This document shows, piece by piece, positions 42,972-55,467 of a stretch of DNA of 64,000 nt (position 1 is the first letter of the stretch; every line of letters starts with the position of its first letter). Source of the stretch: Protula sp. h YS-2021 (taxonomy: Eukaryota > Annelida > Polychaeta > Sabellida > Serpulidae); NCBI GenBank assembly GCA_949752745.1, contig OX457027.1:77183214-77247213 (forward strand). The letters run 5' to 3'. A model generated the notes under the pieces. That model was not told where the DNA came from. It saw only the letters and a list, made by a program, of their open reading frames with translations, and searched no databases. A program made the position numbers and the translations under genes.

Positions 42972-43553
42972 ACAGGTAACGTTTATATCAAAAAGATGAA
43001 ATGCCAAAGCCTCCCTTCTTCGCCCAAGAGCAGAAAATGATGGATTTTAAGGAACTGTGATGATGCTGCTTGTGTATATGTGTGTCTGGACAGGTAACGT
43101 TTATGTCAAACAGATAAGTGCCAAAGCCGCCCTTCCTGAGAAAAGTTCTGCTCTTTGTCAAAGGTCGAATAATCCCGGAACAGCGGTAGGCCCACGTCGC
43201 TGCGACTGGTACTTTCTCTTGTTCACGTTTTAGCTGTCGGTATTTAGATTTGGGTACCGCATTGATAGTTTTGACATGTTACCTCGAATGCTGGTAAAGT
43301 AAAACCTCTATGGTGAGTGCGTTCGTGACTGGGAAAAATGTCCACTCTTTAGACGTGCAGTAAAATGTTTGAATTTCATCTCGAATTAAGGAACACGTTC
43401 CATTAACAGGACATCTCTTGACCCCAATTCTTCGACGTTCTTTGAAGTGTAAAACTCATTCTAAGAAATGTTAGTGGTACCAGAACGAAGCTGTGTGTAT
43501 CTTCCTGTGTGGCACCGTTGTCACGGCCTATATACGGTGTTTTTTGTTACAAG

Positions 43554-43574
43554 GATGGACACCGTCGGCGTTGT
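43554..43574 (+). pseudogene. GPATCH1: GPATCH1 locus C N-terminal exon stub
   Basis: After an AG acceptor (TGTTACAAG) it reads only GWTPSAL, then joins intron sequence TCTAATTAG. The rest of the exon and most of the intron are deleted relative to locus B. Confidence 0.5.
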
Positions 43575-43582
43575 CTAATTAG

Positions 43583-43740
43583 GACCTTAGTGAACATGGA
43601 ATGGCACCAAGTAATATTTCTTGGTGGATAATTTCCGGCAAGACGACCGGAAGCGGAAGAATACGACGGTATCGAGAACGTCTGGTGTCACTCCCGGAGA
43701 TGCTTCCCCTAGAAGACTTGATTATACCAGCACAGTGGCA
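43583..43740 (+). CDS. GPATCH1: GPATCH1 locus C exon DLSEHGMAP, open
   Basis: The acceptor is CTAATTAG. It reads DLSEHGMAPSNISWWIISGK, TTGSGRIRRYRERLVSLPEM, LPLEDLIIPAQ; human has DLSEFGIAP...DRIREKARQLAAATAPIPGATLLDDLITPAK. Open, unlike locus B. The donor is unclear. Confidence 0.6.
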
Positions 43741-43770
43741 TTTTCAGAGCCAACAGTTGATTAGATATCA

Positions 43771-43818
43771 AGAGAGAGGGAGGGAGAGAGGGAGTGAGAC
43801 AGGGAGAGACAGAGAGAG

Positions 43819-43866
<48 letters not shown>

Positions 43867-43934
43867 GACGACGAGAGGAGAGATAGGAGAGAGGTAAGGC
43901 AGAGGAGTGAGAGTGGCGGGCAAAGGAAGAGAGA

Positions 43935-43983
<49 letters not shown>

Positions 43984-44095
43984 AAAGCGGGGGGAGAGAG
44001 AGGGAAGGAAAGCGGGGAGAGAACAGGGAGAGGAGGGAATGGAAGAGAGAGGATCGGGGGGGGGGGTTTAGAGAGAGAAACAGACAGAGAGAGAG
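43771..44095 (+). repeat. GA-rich microsatellite tract (locus C copy)
   Basis: Two (GA)n runs with an extra 30-base unit relative to locus B. Confidence 0.95.
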
Positions 44096-44292
44096 ACGAT
44101 GTTGGCAAGCTGGCAGAAAAATGTCTGCGTGAAGAAAAATTAAACTGGCTATTATTCAGTTGCTTATCATCTCTTTTCCTTTCGCTGTAAACATAGACCC
44201 GATTTCATTTTCCACCTCCTTTTTGCTTGATATACTGCGTTTCTCATCTTAGTTGCGCATCCTATGTGGAGTATGTTTAAAACTTCTCACAG

Positions 44293-44397
44293 TTCTCATG
44301 GGAATTCAACTGCTGCGGAAGCTGGGCTGGAAAAAAGGACAGGGCATCGGGCCGAGGCTGAAGACGAGGTCCCGACATCGGCCGAAAAATGCCGAAG
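44293..44397 (+). CDS. GPATCH1: GPATCH1 locus C G-patch exon
   Basis: Same splice sites and same G-patch (LLRKLGWKKGQGIGPRLKTR) as 14474-14578. Confidence 0.85.
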
Positions 44398-44963
44398 GTG
44401 GGTCGTGTTTGAGTATAACCCCTTAGCGGGACAGAATCGCTGTTCACTGACAGAAGAGGCAATCGTTCAAACACCACATCTTCGGCTTTAATCATGCCAC
44501 GTCATGGCTTTTAGTGTTAGAAAGTAATCTGCACATGGCAAAAATATAACATTGCAGAATTATAACCAGTCGAATTGTTTTTCGCAGACCATAAAACCGA
44601 CTTCGCCTCTTGGCTAAAAAAGTTATCCGAGTAATACAGTTCATCCATTCACTTATTCTTAGTAAATTTGTGAGCACAGGGTGATGTTCCCACGTGCACA
44701 CCACGATCCATCGGAACCAACGGGCCTTCCAAAAGAAAAATACCCCAACAGATCGAAGAATTAAAGCACGAACTTTGCGCTCTGATATCGAGTCTGTAAT
44801 TCTGTAGCTGTATGGCACCCCCGTCAACACACATTCAAATTTCAGTTTGCTGTAATTGCTTGGGGAATATATACACTTGTCTGGTTACCATAATATTTTA
44901 AAATGATAATGTGGAATAATTTAAAACAATTGTGTTCAGTTTATGAACCATTTTGATGTTTAG

Positions 44964-45016
44964 GGAAGAAAGTATATGGCTGTGCATTACCGCAGGCAGA
45001 CGATAGCGACTCCGAG
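44964..45016 (+). CDS. GPATCH1: GPATCH1 locus C exon KKVYGCALP
   Basis: KKVYGCALPQADDSDSE after a TTTAG acceptor; weak donor as in B. Confidence 0.7.
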
Positions 45017-45248
45017 GTGCGCGTGTTTACCCCTGAGTCACGTGATACATTCTACTTGAAAATGATTAGAAGAGAAGATGACATTGAATTGTATTGATAC
45101 AATTTCTTATTAAAAAAAATTGCTACAGTTTCATTGATGTTTTAGATGATTTAATCAGTTTTTATATCTATGGCCTGTGGCGTTCTCGTGACGTCATGAT
45201 ATGCTGTGTATAAAACAAACATGGCATGCGAAATTTAATTGTTAACAG

Positions 45249-45463
45249 GACAAGTAGCTTGGAATTCGCACCTGAAAATGTCACCTTGATGTGAAGATGT
45301 GAACCCTGTCAAGTTTCGGCCCAAGGACGACGTGCACGGCTTAGGCTACAGTGGCATTAACGTACACGCGGCGCTGCGTGGCAGAAGTCACATCAACCTG
45401 TTCGAGCCGATGCCCATGATACCGGCGCGAAGCTCTGCGGGCAAGCGCGCCATGACAGGGACC
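45249..45463 (+). CDS. GPATCH1: GPATCH1 locus C exon FRPKDDVHGLGY
   Basis: As in B, with EFAPENVT (the proline retained) and the same frame change before VNPVKFRPKD. The 113-base exon-end doublet follows (second donor near 45576). Confidence 0.65.
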
Positions 45464-45699
45464 GTAAGTGGTGAGGGGAGGGAGGGAAGGGAGGCCGAGG
45501 CCACATTAACCTGTTCGAGCCGATGCCCATGATACCGGCGCGAAGCTTTGAGGGCAAACGCGACATGACAGGGACCGTAAGTGCTGAGGGGACGGCTGTT
45601 ACGTCTAAAACAATCCATGTAAAGAGTTAAGTTATTTTTTGGGAATACAGTTACCTGATTATTTAGAAGCTGTATACTTTAGGGGGGTTGAGAGAAAAC

Positions 45700-45980
45700 T
45701 TCTGATTGCCAGCAGTGTGTATTTTGATGAGCGGCTGGGTCTATTTTGATTGCTAGCTGTCTGTATTTTGATTGCCAATGGTGTGTATTTTGATGAGCAG
45801 CAGCGTGTACTTTGATTGCCAGCTGTGTGTATTTTGATTGCCAGCTGTGTGTTTTTGTGAGCAGCTGTGTGTATTTTGATTGCCAGCTGTGTGTTTTGAT
45901 GAGCAGCTGTGTATTTTGATTGCCAGCTGTGTGTTGTAATTGCCAGCTGTGTATTTTGAGCAGATTGCCAGCTGTGGATT
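45700..45980 (+). repeat. Intronic minisatellite (copy of 15880-16165)
   Basis: Same GATTGCCAGCTGTGT units, a few bases different. Confidence 0.9.
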
Positions 45981-45991
45981 TTGGTTGACAG

Positions 45992-46113
45992 GCATTCGGC
46001 GTGAGCGCCCTGGAAGATGACGACGACGACGTCTACGCAACGGAGAGCATGGCCAACTACGACCGCGTACTGGCCGACGCCGCCGACGGCAACTTCGGCT
46101 GGACTGCTCCGTG
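45992..46113 (+). pseudogene. GPATCH1: GPATCH1 locus C exon AFGVSALEDDDDD with 8-bp deletion
   Basis: 122 bases against 130 in B. The CAAACACC stretch after GWTAP is missing, so phase at the donor is 2 instead of 1 and the next exon is read out of frame. The conserved GVGAL glycine is also S here. Confidence 0.75.
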
Positions 46114-47107
46114 GTGAGTACGTGCGGTAACTGGCGCTAGGGATGTCTTGTAATTAAGAAAATTATATACAAAACCTCCAAAAGACGTACATGATTAATT
46201 AGTACTCTGGTAATTTTGATAAAAAGGCTTGTGCTTTAAAAGACAAAGTTAAATTTGAATTTCCTGGTAAATCTGTGAAACTGTTTAAAAATCTTTAGTA
46301 CTTCGAGGAAAATTACTTAATCAAAAGGATACCTCATTGGCCTGGCTAAAAGGGTTCGATCATCGTCACGTTTGTTTATGTTAGGGTTCGCAATCGGTGA
46401 CCGAAAAACGGTCGTCGACCGAAACTATTTCGGTTAGCTGAAAAGGAAAAAAAAATATATTTGCGATTAAAAAGTCTAATGTGCAGCCATCTTGCAGATT
46501 ATGCTGCTCATATTCCCACCCAAACCCTCCGCACAAGACCCTGGGTTTTCTACCCACTTAAATGATTTTTCATAATCTTTCATGTAGGCACTTATTTACG
46601 TCCCTCAGTCCAATAGCTGAATGCACAAAAGTATGACGCCCCTGTTCAGATAATTTTCAAGAAAAAAAAAGATCTAATAAAAAACGATACATGGATCCAG
46701 ATGTTTCCGTCTTAAATGTAGATGAACTAAAGGAGGTGGGGTAGTCTGATATCAGTAGGATAATTTAATTTTCGGGGCGGAGACGGAAAGCGTCAGGCCC
46801 TCGCTCCTTCCCAACCCTCTTCACTGCACACTGAATCCACAACGTAAGTAGCGGTGACCGCGGGCACCGATCGATAAAAAATCTCCGATAACAAAAAATC
46901 GAAATTTTTCTGGAAATCCTGGTTTATACCTAGCGGCGTTTCAGTGAATGTCGCTAGAGAAGTTTTGTTAGAGCACGTAAAATGTACATAACATTTCTTC
47001 ACATGTAACGCATTTCACTTCATGCACGTTACAGTATGGAAAAATATATTTGACTATTGATGCAGGACTAATTTAAGTACAACATGACCTGTGTGTTTTG
47101 CGGGCAG

Positions 47108-47374
47108 GGATGTCATCGGCACCGGTGATATATCTTGGCAAAGTCCTCGAAGGCTTCAAACTCTCAAATTCCACGTTAAAACCTAAGCAGACTTTCCCGC
47201 CGCCGAGGTTACCGCGAGACTTCATACCGCACCGTGATAGGAGGGTTGCCGATTCGCGCGTAATTCCGTGCGGGAACCAGGCTGAGGAACAAGGCGATGG
47301 CGAACGAACCAATCAGCGACCAGTTAAAAAGAAGATAGACGCCAATGTGCGAAAGGCAATGCTTGGCGAACTAG
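47108..47374 (+). CDS. GPATCH1: GPATCH1 locus C exon YLGKVLEGF
   Basis: Protein is almost identical to 17297-17563; frame intact within the exon. Confidence 0.85.
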
Positions 47375-47595
47375 GTATTGAAAGTATAACTTTTCGCGAT
47401 ACTGAAACTTGTACTCTGCTGCTACTTGATAATTAGGCAGTATAATGACTATTGCAAATAGTCAAAGTGCGCGCTTATCTTGTCGACCTCTTATAAATAT
47501 ACTTGTGTTCAGTGTTGTATGGCACAACTGAACATAAAATAAAAATGGTTAAAAGAATGCAAAGAATGAAAAACAAACCTATCACATTTTTCCAG

Positions 47596-47797
47596 GATCG
47601 GTTTTTGAGCTCGTTTCTGAAAGGGACAAGCAGCGCATTGAAAGGGTCAAACAAGAACAAGATGGCACAGCCAGCCAAGCCTCAGCCGGAACTAGTCAAG
47701 CAACAGCCGGCATCAGCCAAGCCTCAGCCGGAACTAGTCAGGCAACAGCTAGCATCAGCCAAACCGCAGCCAGCACCAGCCAAGTAGCCCACTCAAG
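47596..47797 (+). CDS. GPATCH1: GPATCH1 locus C exon SVFELVSERDKQRIE
   Basis: As 17785-17986, same splice sites and length. Confidence 0.85.
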
Positions 47798-48065
47798 GTG
47801 ACTTCATTCGTTTCTCGCAGTTGCCAAACTTGTAATGACATTAAGTTTTACTCAGTACCCAGTGAGTACACGTGCTTTCTGGTGGCTATGTTTTTGCAGT
47901 TATTCTGCATTGTTTGCAATCTAATTAAATTTAAATGATTTCCTTATCATACGAGTAACAAAAATGGAAGCGAAATTCAATTTTTTATGTTTTTTTTGTT
48001 AGTGTTATGAACGAATGAAACACTTGTAATAGTAACAGTCGGCAATGTTCCTCTGTTCCTGACAG

Positions 48066-48232
48066 AAACACTGACGACGCGTTGACGTCACGAGTGTCCG
48101 TGGAGGAACAGCGACACGCGAATATGCCGCTCAATCGCACAGGGGCAGGCGGCTTCAAACCTTTCGCTAAGGACGCCGCCAAACAGCAAAGATACGAAGC
48201 CTACCTGGAGCTGAAAAAGAAAGGGGTGAAAT
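48066..48232 (+). CDS. GPATCH1: GPATCH1 locus C exon GGFKPFAKD, block 1
   Basis: Same as 18254-18420. Confidence 0.85.
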
Positions 48233-49062
48233 GTAAGTGTTGGCGTAGCAACGTGGATTGTTTTACCATCCGTGTGGGGAACACAGAATTTGTAAATCTC
48301 TTACAAGATACGGCACTTAACTTTTATTCCGCGTCTCATTCAAGGTATAAACCTATCCTTCGTATCCTATATATGAATGAGCAGACAAATGCAACAAAAA
48401 AAAAAAAGGCAAACAAGAACGAAAACAAAAAAAAAAAAAATAATAGTAATAAAAAAAAAATAAATAAAAAACTGGGTTTTATAGCTGTATGTGTTAGGCA
48501 GAAACAGCTGTCATTTTTTTCTAAATCTGAGAAATTAAAGCGTTTCACTTTTCACTTCAGCAGACCTACTTAATGTGTTCACATCGTTCTCTCACTGTTG
48601 ACCCATCCCGTATATAAAAAGAAATCCTTTCCGAGATTTTAGATGCTGTATCAGCTTATGTTTTTGAGCCTACTATTTAGTAACAGGAGTTTGAAACAAC
48701 ATTTTTTATTTTAAATGGACAAAAAAACTTTACACGCGATCATTGCATAAACGATGTTAAAACAAACACTAAGTGATTTTCAAAAAACTGTGACGTCATC
48801 GATTGACTATAACATTAAGTGAGTACTGTTAAAGACCCTCCTCCCCCACCTTCTTAATGCGTATACACTTTACGGGCTATCTCTTACTTGTATCGCATAT
48901 CGCAAGGTATATTTCAGGCCAGAACCACCACGGTTTAGAAGGGACATCTCCGCAAGGACATAGGTCCAATGTTATATTTTAGTTAAATTTCAGAGATCAA
49001 CAGTTTAAGTATATTTTTTTTTGCTCTTAATTCTAAACATGGTCTTTTCCCGCATTATATAG

Positions 49063-49232
49063 ACGAACCGGAAGTGGCGGGAATGACGGAGTGGGAGCGG
49101 CAGAAGGAGAGAGAGGACTTCGCTCGGGCGGCGGCGCTCTACCGCCCCCTGTCCTCCGTCATGGCGTCACGCTTCACCACCGCCAAGTACGGCGATGACG
49201 TCAAAAATGCCGACGTGGCCCCTGAAGTAGAG
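49063..49232 (+). CDS. GPATCH1: GPATCH1 locus C exon MTEWERQKE, block 1
   Basis: Same as 19244-19413, with ERED in place of ERKD (closer to human ERDE). Confidence 0.88.
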
Positions 49233-49698
49233 GTACTAAATGGCGGGTATACGTTGTGATGGTGAGGAGGGTGGCTGTTGGGTTCACGGAGGGGGGGGGG
49301 GGTATCTTAGGGGCGAGTGCGGAACAAAAGATAAAAAAAGTACTAACATTCATCCCAGGGTTGCAGCATTTATAACGCGCCAAACGACCTTATTGTGGAA
49401 ATGTAATTAAATTTGAATGGCTTTTTCACAAGTGATGTTCATTGGTGTTGCAAAATTACACGTATAGAAAATGTGACTTTTTTTTTTGAAAAATCAGTTG
49501 CAAACTGACAAAATGTGACTTCGACATAAATAGCTAACACTGGATGGAGGGAGATAACTCTTTTTGAAGACTGAAAGTTATTTTATTTTGGCGTGTGATG
49601 AGAAAATTTGCTAAATTGAACGTGCCGTTGTTCTTCGTTATCCAAGACTGCTTTGCCTTTCTGAGCGGTAAAGGTAATAATTGTGTGTATTCAGACAG

Positions 49699-49959
49699 AA
49701 AAGGGACGATCGTAAAAAGGCGGTGGAGATGAAGATGTTTGGCAAGCTCACCAGGGAGCGCTACGAGTGGCACCTGGATAGAGTCCTCTGCAAGCGCTTC
49801 AACGTGGCCAACCCGTACCCGGAGTCGTCGCTCGTGGGCGTGCCCGGCTGCACGAGAAGGGGCAGGTCTGACGCGGTGGCCCTGTTTGAGGACGCGGCTG
49901 GGAAGGGGCAGGGGACGGCGGCGGCTCAGAGCCCTCAGGGGTCGTCAAGGTGGACCGAG
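49699..49959 (+). CDS. GPATCH1: GPATCH1 locus C exon MKMFGKLTR, block 1
   Basis: 261 bases, one fewer than B. It ends GSSRWTE, where human has a SRWD motif, so this may be the ancestral reading. It then leaves phase 0, which the usual acceptor of the next exon would turn into an early TAG unless an AG five bases downstream is used. Confidence 0.8.
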
Positions 49960-50317
49960 GTAAGAGATGAAATACGGCGCAGTGAAGGCTGGAGGAAAGG
50001 GCGAGAAGTTTGCGGGATTCTGATTGTTTTGGGTTGGGTGAAAGGGTTCTTTGATAATCCTTCATGTCTTAAACTAAGCTCCCCCCTCCTCCCACCCACC
50101 CACACCATCAAAGTATGGCTCACAATATTATATAAAAAATAGTGGTAGTAATAAAAATAATAACAACAACAACAACAGCATCAACAACAACAACAACAAT
50201 AATAATAATAAATACATCAACACTTATAAAAATAAAGAGAAACTTAAAAAAGTTCTTTTGAGCTTAATTCCATAATAGAAATGGTGTGCGTGAATACGGC
50301 TATATAATTGGTTACAG

Positions 50318-50469
50318 AAAAGGCAGATATCAAGCCGTTGGTGCTGTTAGCCAGTGACGAGGGCGGTCTGGAGAGTGTTGGTGCGCCATCTGTGAGCAGC
50401 GAGAGAAATTACCAGACAAGCACAACTCGTATTGACCTGGCGGAAGAGTCGGAAAGCGTCGCCGTTAAG
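50318..50469 (+). CDS. GPATCH1: GPATCH1 locus C exon KADIKPLVLLASDEGG, block 1
   Basis: As 20501-20652. Confidence 0.7.
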
Positions 50470-50809
50470 GTGTGTTTGTTTACCCTGGAATACCCAATCT
50501 GCTTCCCGCCCTCGTACAGCCCCCCTCCCCTATACTGGTAACGATTCCCAGTCTATTATTTTAATAAACACAGTCATTAGTATCTTTTTTTTGTTTTTCA
50601 TTTTACTTTTTTTTGGGGCGGGGGTTAGTGGTAGGTACCGGTACTACCGGATTCCTCGGCTGTGATAACACCACACATTGTATACGGTAATAGAGCGCGA
50701 GATAGTATGTGTGAGTTGTGTCTGTGCAGGATCGGAGTCAAGAGGAAGGGGCCCCAGGAATTTGGAGGTGGTGGTACTGCATCTAGTTCGTTGAATGTTG
50801 AAATCGATC

Positions 50810-51749
50810 AGGGGTCATTCTGATAATGCTAAACACATCCATTTCTATCACTTGCTTTTGCTTCTTGGGTCGTGACTGTGATACAAAAATGGCATTTTTA
50901 ATCAATATGTCTTTATTTGCCATAAAGCGTGAACATAAGCATTGGCTACAAAGCTGGAGTATGGACAACTCGCCGTAATGCCAATTCGCCATAAACCAAG
51001 TCGCCATAATTTCCGAAATGCTTTCAGCTCGCCATAGATCTTGCCAGCTGGCCATGCTGTTTAAATCTCCTGTCGCCTTGTGTATATATATATATTGGTT
51101 ACAACCGAAAAATGGTGTGTAAAATACAAGAACTAAACAGAGTGTGCGTGTATAAGGAAATTGTTTACTATCGAAAAGGGGTTTTAAAAAGAAAGAAATA
51201 GAACGAAAAACAAATTTATTTATCCAGATTTGTTGAACTGATTTCAAGACCAAAAATTTACTCCTTTTATACAGGAAAATTAACACTCAGTTGGAATTTC
51301 ATTTCAAAAATAATTGCAATATCTCCCACCAGCACTCCATTGCAATTTCATTTAAAAAATAATTGCAATCTCTCCCGCTTATAGTGGGATTGCAATTTCA
51401 TTTCAAGAACAATCACAATATCTCCCACTTATACTCCAGTGTATTTCCAACTAATTGCTTCCCTATCGGTTTTACTGAATTACTTTCATGTATTTCAATT
51501 AAAGGAATTGCGATCCATTGTTGTTAAACTGAAAATGGTGTGTAAAACTGGTGTGCAAAAAAAAAAGAAAAAAATCAAAAACATTCAGTTGAACATGCAT
51601 AAAAAATGAAAGCATGAAATTAGACTTAAGTAAAAGAGGACATAGTCACGAAAAAGGTTTGTAAAATGTAAGCAAAAAAAAAGTATGGCGAGCTGGTTTC
51701 CAAGTCGCCATATGGCGAGTTGGATTTATGGCGAGATGCCCTGACCCCT
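50810..51749 (+). mobile_element. Palindromic-end element, CGCCATA word (block 1 copy)
   Basis: Copy of 21000-21948 with changes in several word copies. Confidence 0.6.
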
Positions 51750-51985
51750 ACAAAGCTTTATGCGGAATTGCGAGTGCAGTCGATACCGGTTAATGGCATA
51801 GCCAGTTTCCCAAAGTACATTACATATTTAGCGATTTATGCGATTATCCACAATACTTTATATGAAAAAGAACATAATGGGTTTTACTACAGTATGCATG
51901 TAACCGACTTATGCTATGAACCGATTACATTTTTCACGAAGTGGCATTAATCACAATAAGTATATAGAAACTTGTTACTTTTCAG

Positions 51986-52190
51986 GAAGAACAGAAAGAG
52001 AGGCCACCCATGGACATATTCAAGGCTATATTCTCCAATTCTGAGAGTAGCTCGGGAAGCAGTAGTGACGAAGACGAACCCTCGCGACAGCCCACAGCAC
52101 CGGCTGCCCACTCACAGCCGCACCAAGCTTCCGGGTCACAAATAACACATGCTCCCGTTTTGGTGACGCAAGAACGTCAAGAATCTACAG
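51986..52190 (+). CDS. GPATCH1: GPATCH1 locus C exon MDIFKAIFS, block 1
   Basis: As 22186-22390. Confidence 0.88.
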
Positions 52191-52746
52191 GTTTTTTATT
52201 CTCTATCTACAAATAAATTCTGGCATTGCATGAAAGTGATTCTGGAAAAGCACTCGGGGAGGCTACTTCTACAAAAGCTGTATCTTCCAAATCGCGACAA
52301 ATTCACCTTCTATTAATAACATTCAATTTTTATTGTTAGCGTTTAGTCAACAACGTAATAATGTCGTCTCAGTGTGCCCTCACTGCGCCTCATCTGAGTG
52401 GCTCGGCCGCTGCACCTCACTGTGTCAGCGTGTCCTCATTGCGCTTCATTTGAATGGCTCGGTCGCTGGACTTCATTGTGTATTTTTTTTCCATGAAAGT
52501 GCAGTCCTCCACTGTGCGTGGCTCCAAGATAATGAGGTAAAAACCTAATGGTCATATTATCTAAAACCATGAATTACGACTTTTGCAGTGGAATTTAGAC
52601 TGATGGACCCATGACGCTTGTTGGATTGACGTGATACAAGCGGCCTGCTGGCTTCACCCTCTGCACGATGATAAAATATTCAGTTTTTGCATGACTTGTG
52701 CAACCAAAAAACGTAATACGATATGCTGGTTGGTGTGAATCGCGTG

Positions 52747-53033
52747 TTAGGGGAGGGAAAATTCCTGATATTCGTTACTATTCAGCGCCACAAACAGCTT
52801 GTCGTCGGTCATGACAGTGCACAGAGGGTACTGTCCCAGTCCATTCAGCTGAAGGCGCGACCATTCTCCTGCAGGGCTCAGTGTCTGTAAGCGATGATTG
52901 TTGCAGTCCGCTATCAGGAGCACTCCGTCAGGATCTACACCAGAGAGAAAGGGAACCTCACAGCTGGCCATTAGCAGTGCCGTGCCTGCCGTGTGTAGCC
53001 ACGTGCGTCCCGGCGTGTGTGTACTGTACGACT
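52747..53033 (-). pseudogene. TRIM 3' fragment (NHL-like C terminus only)
   Basis: The last ~95 codons of TRIM-C (GVDPDGVLLIADCNNHRLQT...YQEFSLP) up to the duplication breakpoint. It lacks RING, B-boxes, coiled coil and promoter. The frame continues into antisense GPATCH1 exon sequence to an ATG at 53187, giving a 146-codon chimeric frame. Confidence 0.85.
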
Positions 53034-53070
53034 TTGATAACAGTCGGCAATGTTCCTTTGTTCCTGACAG

Positions 53071-53237
53071 AAACACTGACGACGCGTTGACGTCACGAGT
53101 GTCCGTGGAGGAACAGCGACACGCGAATATGCCGCTCAATCGCACAGGGGCAGGCGGCTTCAAACCTTTCGCTAAGGACGCCGCCAAACAGCAAAGATAC
53201 GAAGCCTACCTGGAGCTGAAAAAGAAAGGGGTGAAAT
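53071..53237 (+). CDS. GPATCH1: GPATCH1 locus C exon GGFKPFAKD, block 2
   Basis: Second copy. Only 30-odd bases of the original upstream intron precede its acceptor, so the branch-point region now comes from TRIM antisense DNA. Confidence 0.8.
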
Positions 53238-54059
53238 GTAAGTGTTGGCGTAGCAACGTGGATTGTTTTACCATCCGTGTGGGGAACACAGAATTTGTAA
53301 ATCTCTTACAAGATACGGCACTTAACTTTTATTCCGCGTCTCATTCAAGGTATAAACCTATCCTTCGTATCCTATATATGAATGAGCAGACAAATGCAAC
53401 AAAAAAAAAAGGCAAACAAGAACGAAAACAAAACAAAAAAAAAATAATAAAAAAAAATAAATAAAAAACTGGGTTTTATAGCTGTATGTGTTAGGCAGAA
53501 ACAGCTGTCATTTTTTTCTAAATCTGAGAAATTAAAGCGTTTCACTTTTCACTTCAGCAGACCTACTTAATGTGTTCACATCGTTCTCTCACTGTTGACC
53601 CATCCCGTATATAAAAAGAAATCCTTTCCGAGATTTTAGATGCTGTATCAGCTTATGTTTTTGAGCCTACTATTTAGTAACAGGAGTTTGAAACAACATT
53701 TTTTATTTTAAATGGACAAAAAAACTTTACACGCGATCATTGCATAAACGATGTTAAAACAAACACTAAGTGATTTTCAAAAAACTGTGACGTCATCGAT
53801 TGACTATAACATTAAGTGAGTACTGTTAAAGACCCTCCTCCCCCACCTTCTTAATGCGTATACACTTTACGGGCTATCTCTTACTTGTATCGCATATCGC
53901 AAGGTATATTTCAGGCCAGAACCACCACGGTTTAGAAGGGACATCTCCGCAAGGACATAGGTCCAATGTTATATTTTAGTTAAATTTCAGAGATCAACAG
54001 TTTAAGTATATTTTTTTTTGCTCTTAATTCTAAACATGGTCTTTTCCCGCATTATATAG

Positions 54060-54229
54060 ACGAACCGGAAGTGGCGGGAATGACGGAGTGGGAGCGGCAG
54101 AAGGAGAGAGAGGACTTCGCTCGGGCGGCGGCGCTCTACCGCCCCCTGTCCTCCGTCATGGCGTCACGCTTCACCACCGCCAAGTACGGCGATGACGTCA
54201 AAAATGCCGACGTGGCCCCTGAAGTAGAG
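54060..54229 (+). CDS. GPATCH1: GPATCH1 locus C exon MTEWERQKE, block 2
   Basis: Second copy, identical protein to block 1. Confidence 0.85.
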
Positions 54230-54693
54230 GTACTAAATGGCGGGTATACGTTGTGATGGTGAGGAGGGTGGCTGTTGGGTTCACGGAGGGGGGGGGGTAT
54301 CTTAGGGGCGAGTGCGGAACAAAAGATAAAAAAAGTACTAACATTCATCCCAGGGTTGCAGCATTTATAACGCGCCAAACGACCTTATTGTGGAAATGTA
54401 ATTAAATTTGAATGGCTTTTTCACAAGTGATGTTCATTGGTGTTGCAAAATTACACGTATAGAAAATGTGACTTTTTTTTTTGAAAAATCAGTTGCAAAC
54501 TGACAAAATGTGACTTCGACATAAATAGCTAACACTGGATGGAGGGAGATAACTCTTTTTGAAGACTGAAAGTTATTTTATTTTGGCGTGTGATGAGAAA
54601 ATTTGCTAAATTGAACGTGCCGTTGTTCTTCGTTATCCAAGACTGCTTTGCCTTTCTGAGCGGTAAAGGTAATAATTGTGTGTATTCAGACAG

Positions 54694-54954
54694 AAAAGGG
54701 ACGATCGTAAAAAGGCGGTGGAGATGAAGATGTTTGGCAAGCTCACCAGGGAGCGCTACGAGTGGCACCTGGATAGAGTCCTCTGCAAGCGCTTCAACGT
54801 GGCCAACCCGTACCCGGAGTCGTCGCTCGTGGGCGTGCCCGGCTGCACGAGAAGGGGCAGGTCTGACGCGGTGGCCCTGTTTGAGGACGCGGCTGGGAAG
54901 GGGCAGGGGACGGCGGCGGCTCAGAGCCCTCAGGGGTCGTCAAGGTGGACCGAG
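54694..54954 (+). CDS. GPATCH1: GPATCH1 locus C exon MKMFGKLTR, block 2
   Basis: Second copy, SSRWTE reading. Confidence 0.8.
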
Positions 54955-55315
54955 GTAAGAGATGAAATACGGCGCAGTGAAGGCTGGAGGAAAGGGCGAG
55001 AAGTTTGCGGGATTCTGATTGTTTTGGGTTGGGTGAAAGGGTTCTTTGATAATCCTTCATGTCTTAAACTAAGCTCCCCCCTCCTCCCACCCACCCACAC
55101 CATCAAAGTATGGCTCACAATATTATATAAAAAATAGTGGTAGTAATAAAAATAATAACAACAACAACAACAGCATCAACAACAACAACAACAACAATAA
55201 TAATAATAAATACATCAACACTTATAAAAATAAAGAGAAACTTAAAAAAGTTCTTTTGAGCTTAATTCCATAATAGAAATGGTGTGTGTGAATACGGCTA
55301 TATAATTGGTTACAG

Positions 55316-55467
55316 AAAAGGCAGATATCAAGCCGTTGGTGCTGTTAGCCAGTGACGAGGGCGGTCTGGAGAGTGTTGGTGCGCCATCTGTGAGCAGCGA
55401 GAGAAATTACCAGACAAGCACAACTCGTATTGACCTGGCGGAAGAGTCGGAAAGCGTCGCCGTTAAG
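55316..55467 (+). CDS. GPATCH1: GPATCH1 locus C exon KADIKPLVLLASDEGG, block 2
   Basis: Second copy. Confidence 0.7.

Larger units (their letters stand above)
48033..53033. repeat. 5.0-kb tandem duplication, first unit
   Basis: Sequence is repeated at 53038-58035 with near identity; differences are mostly homopolymer lengths and a few bases. It carries five GPATCH1 exons and the 3' end of TRIM. Confidence 0.92.
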
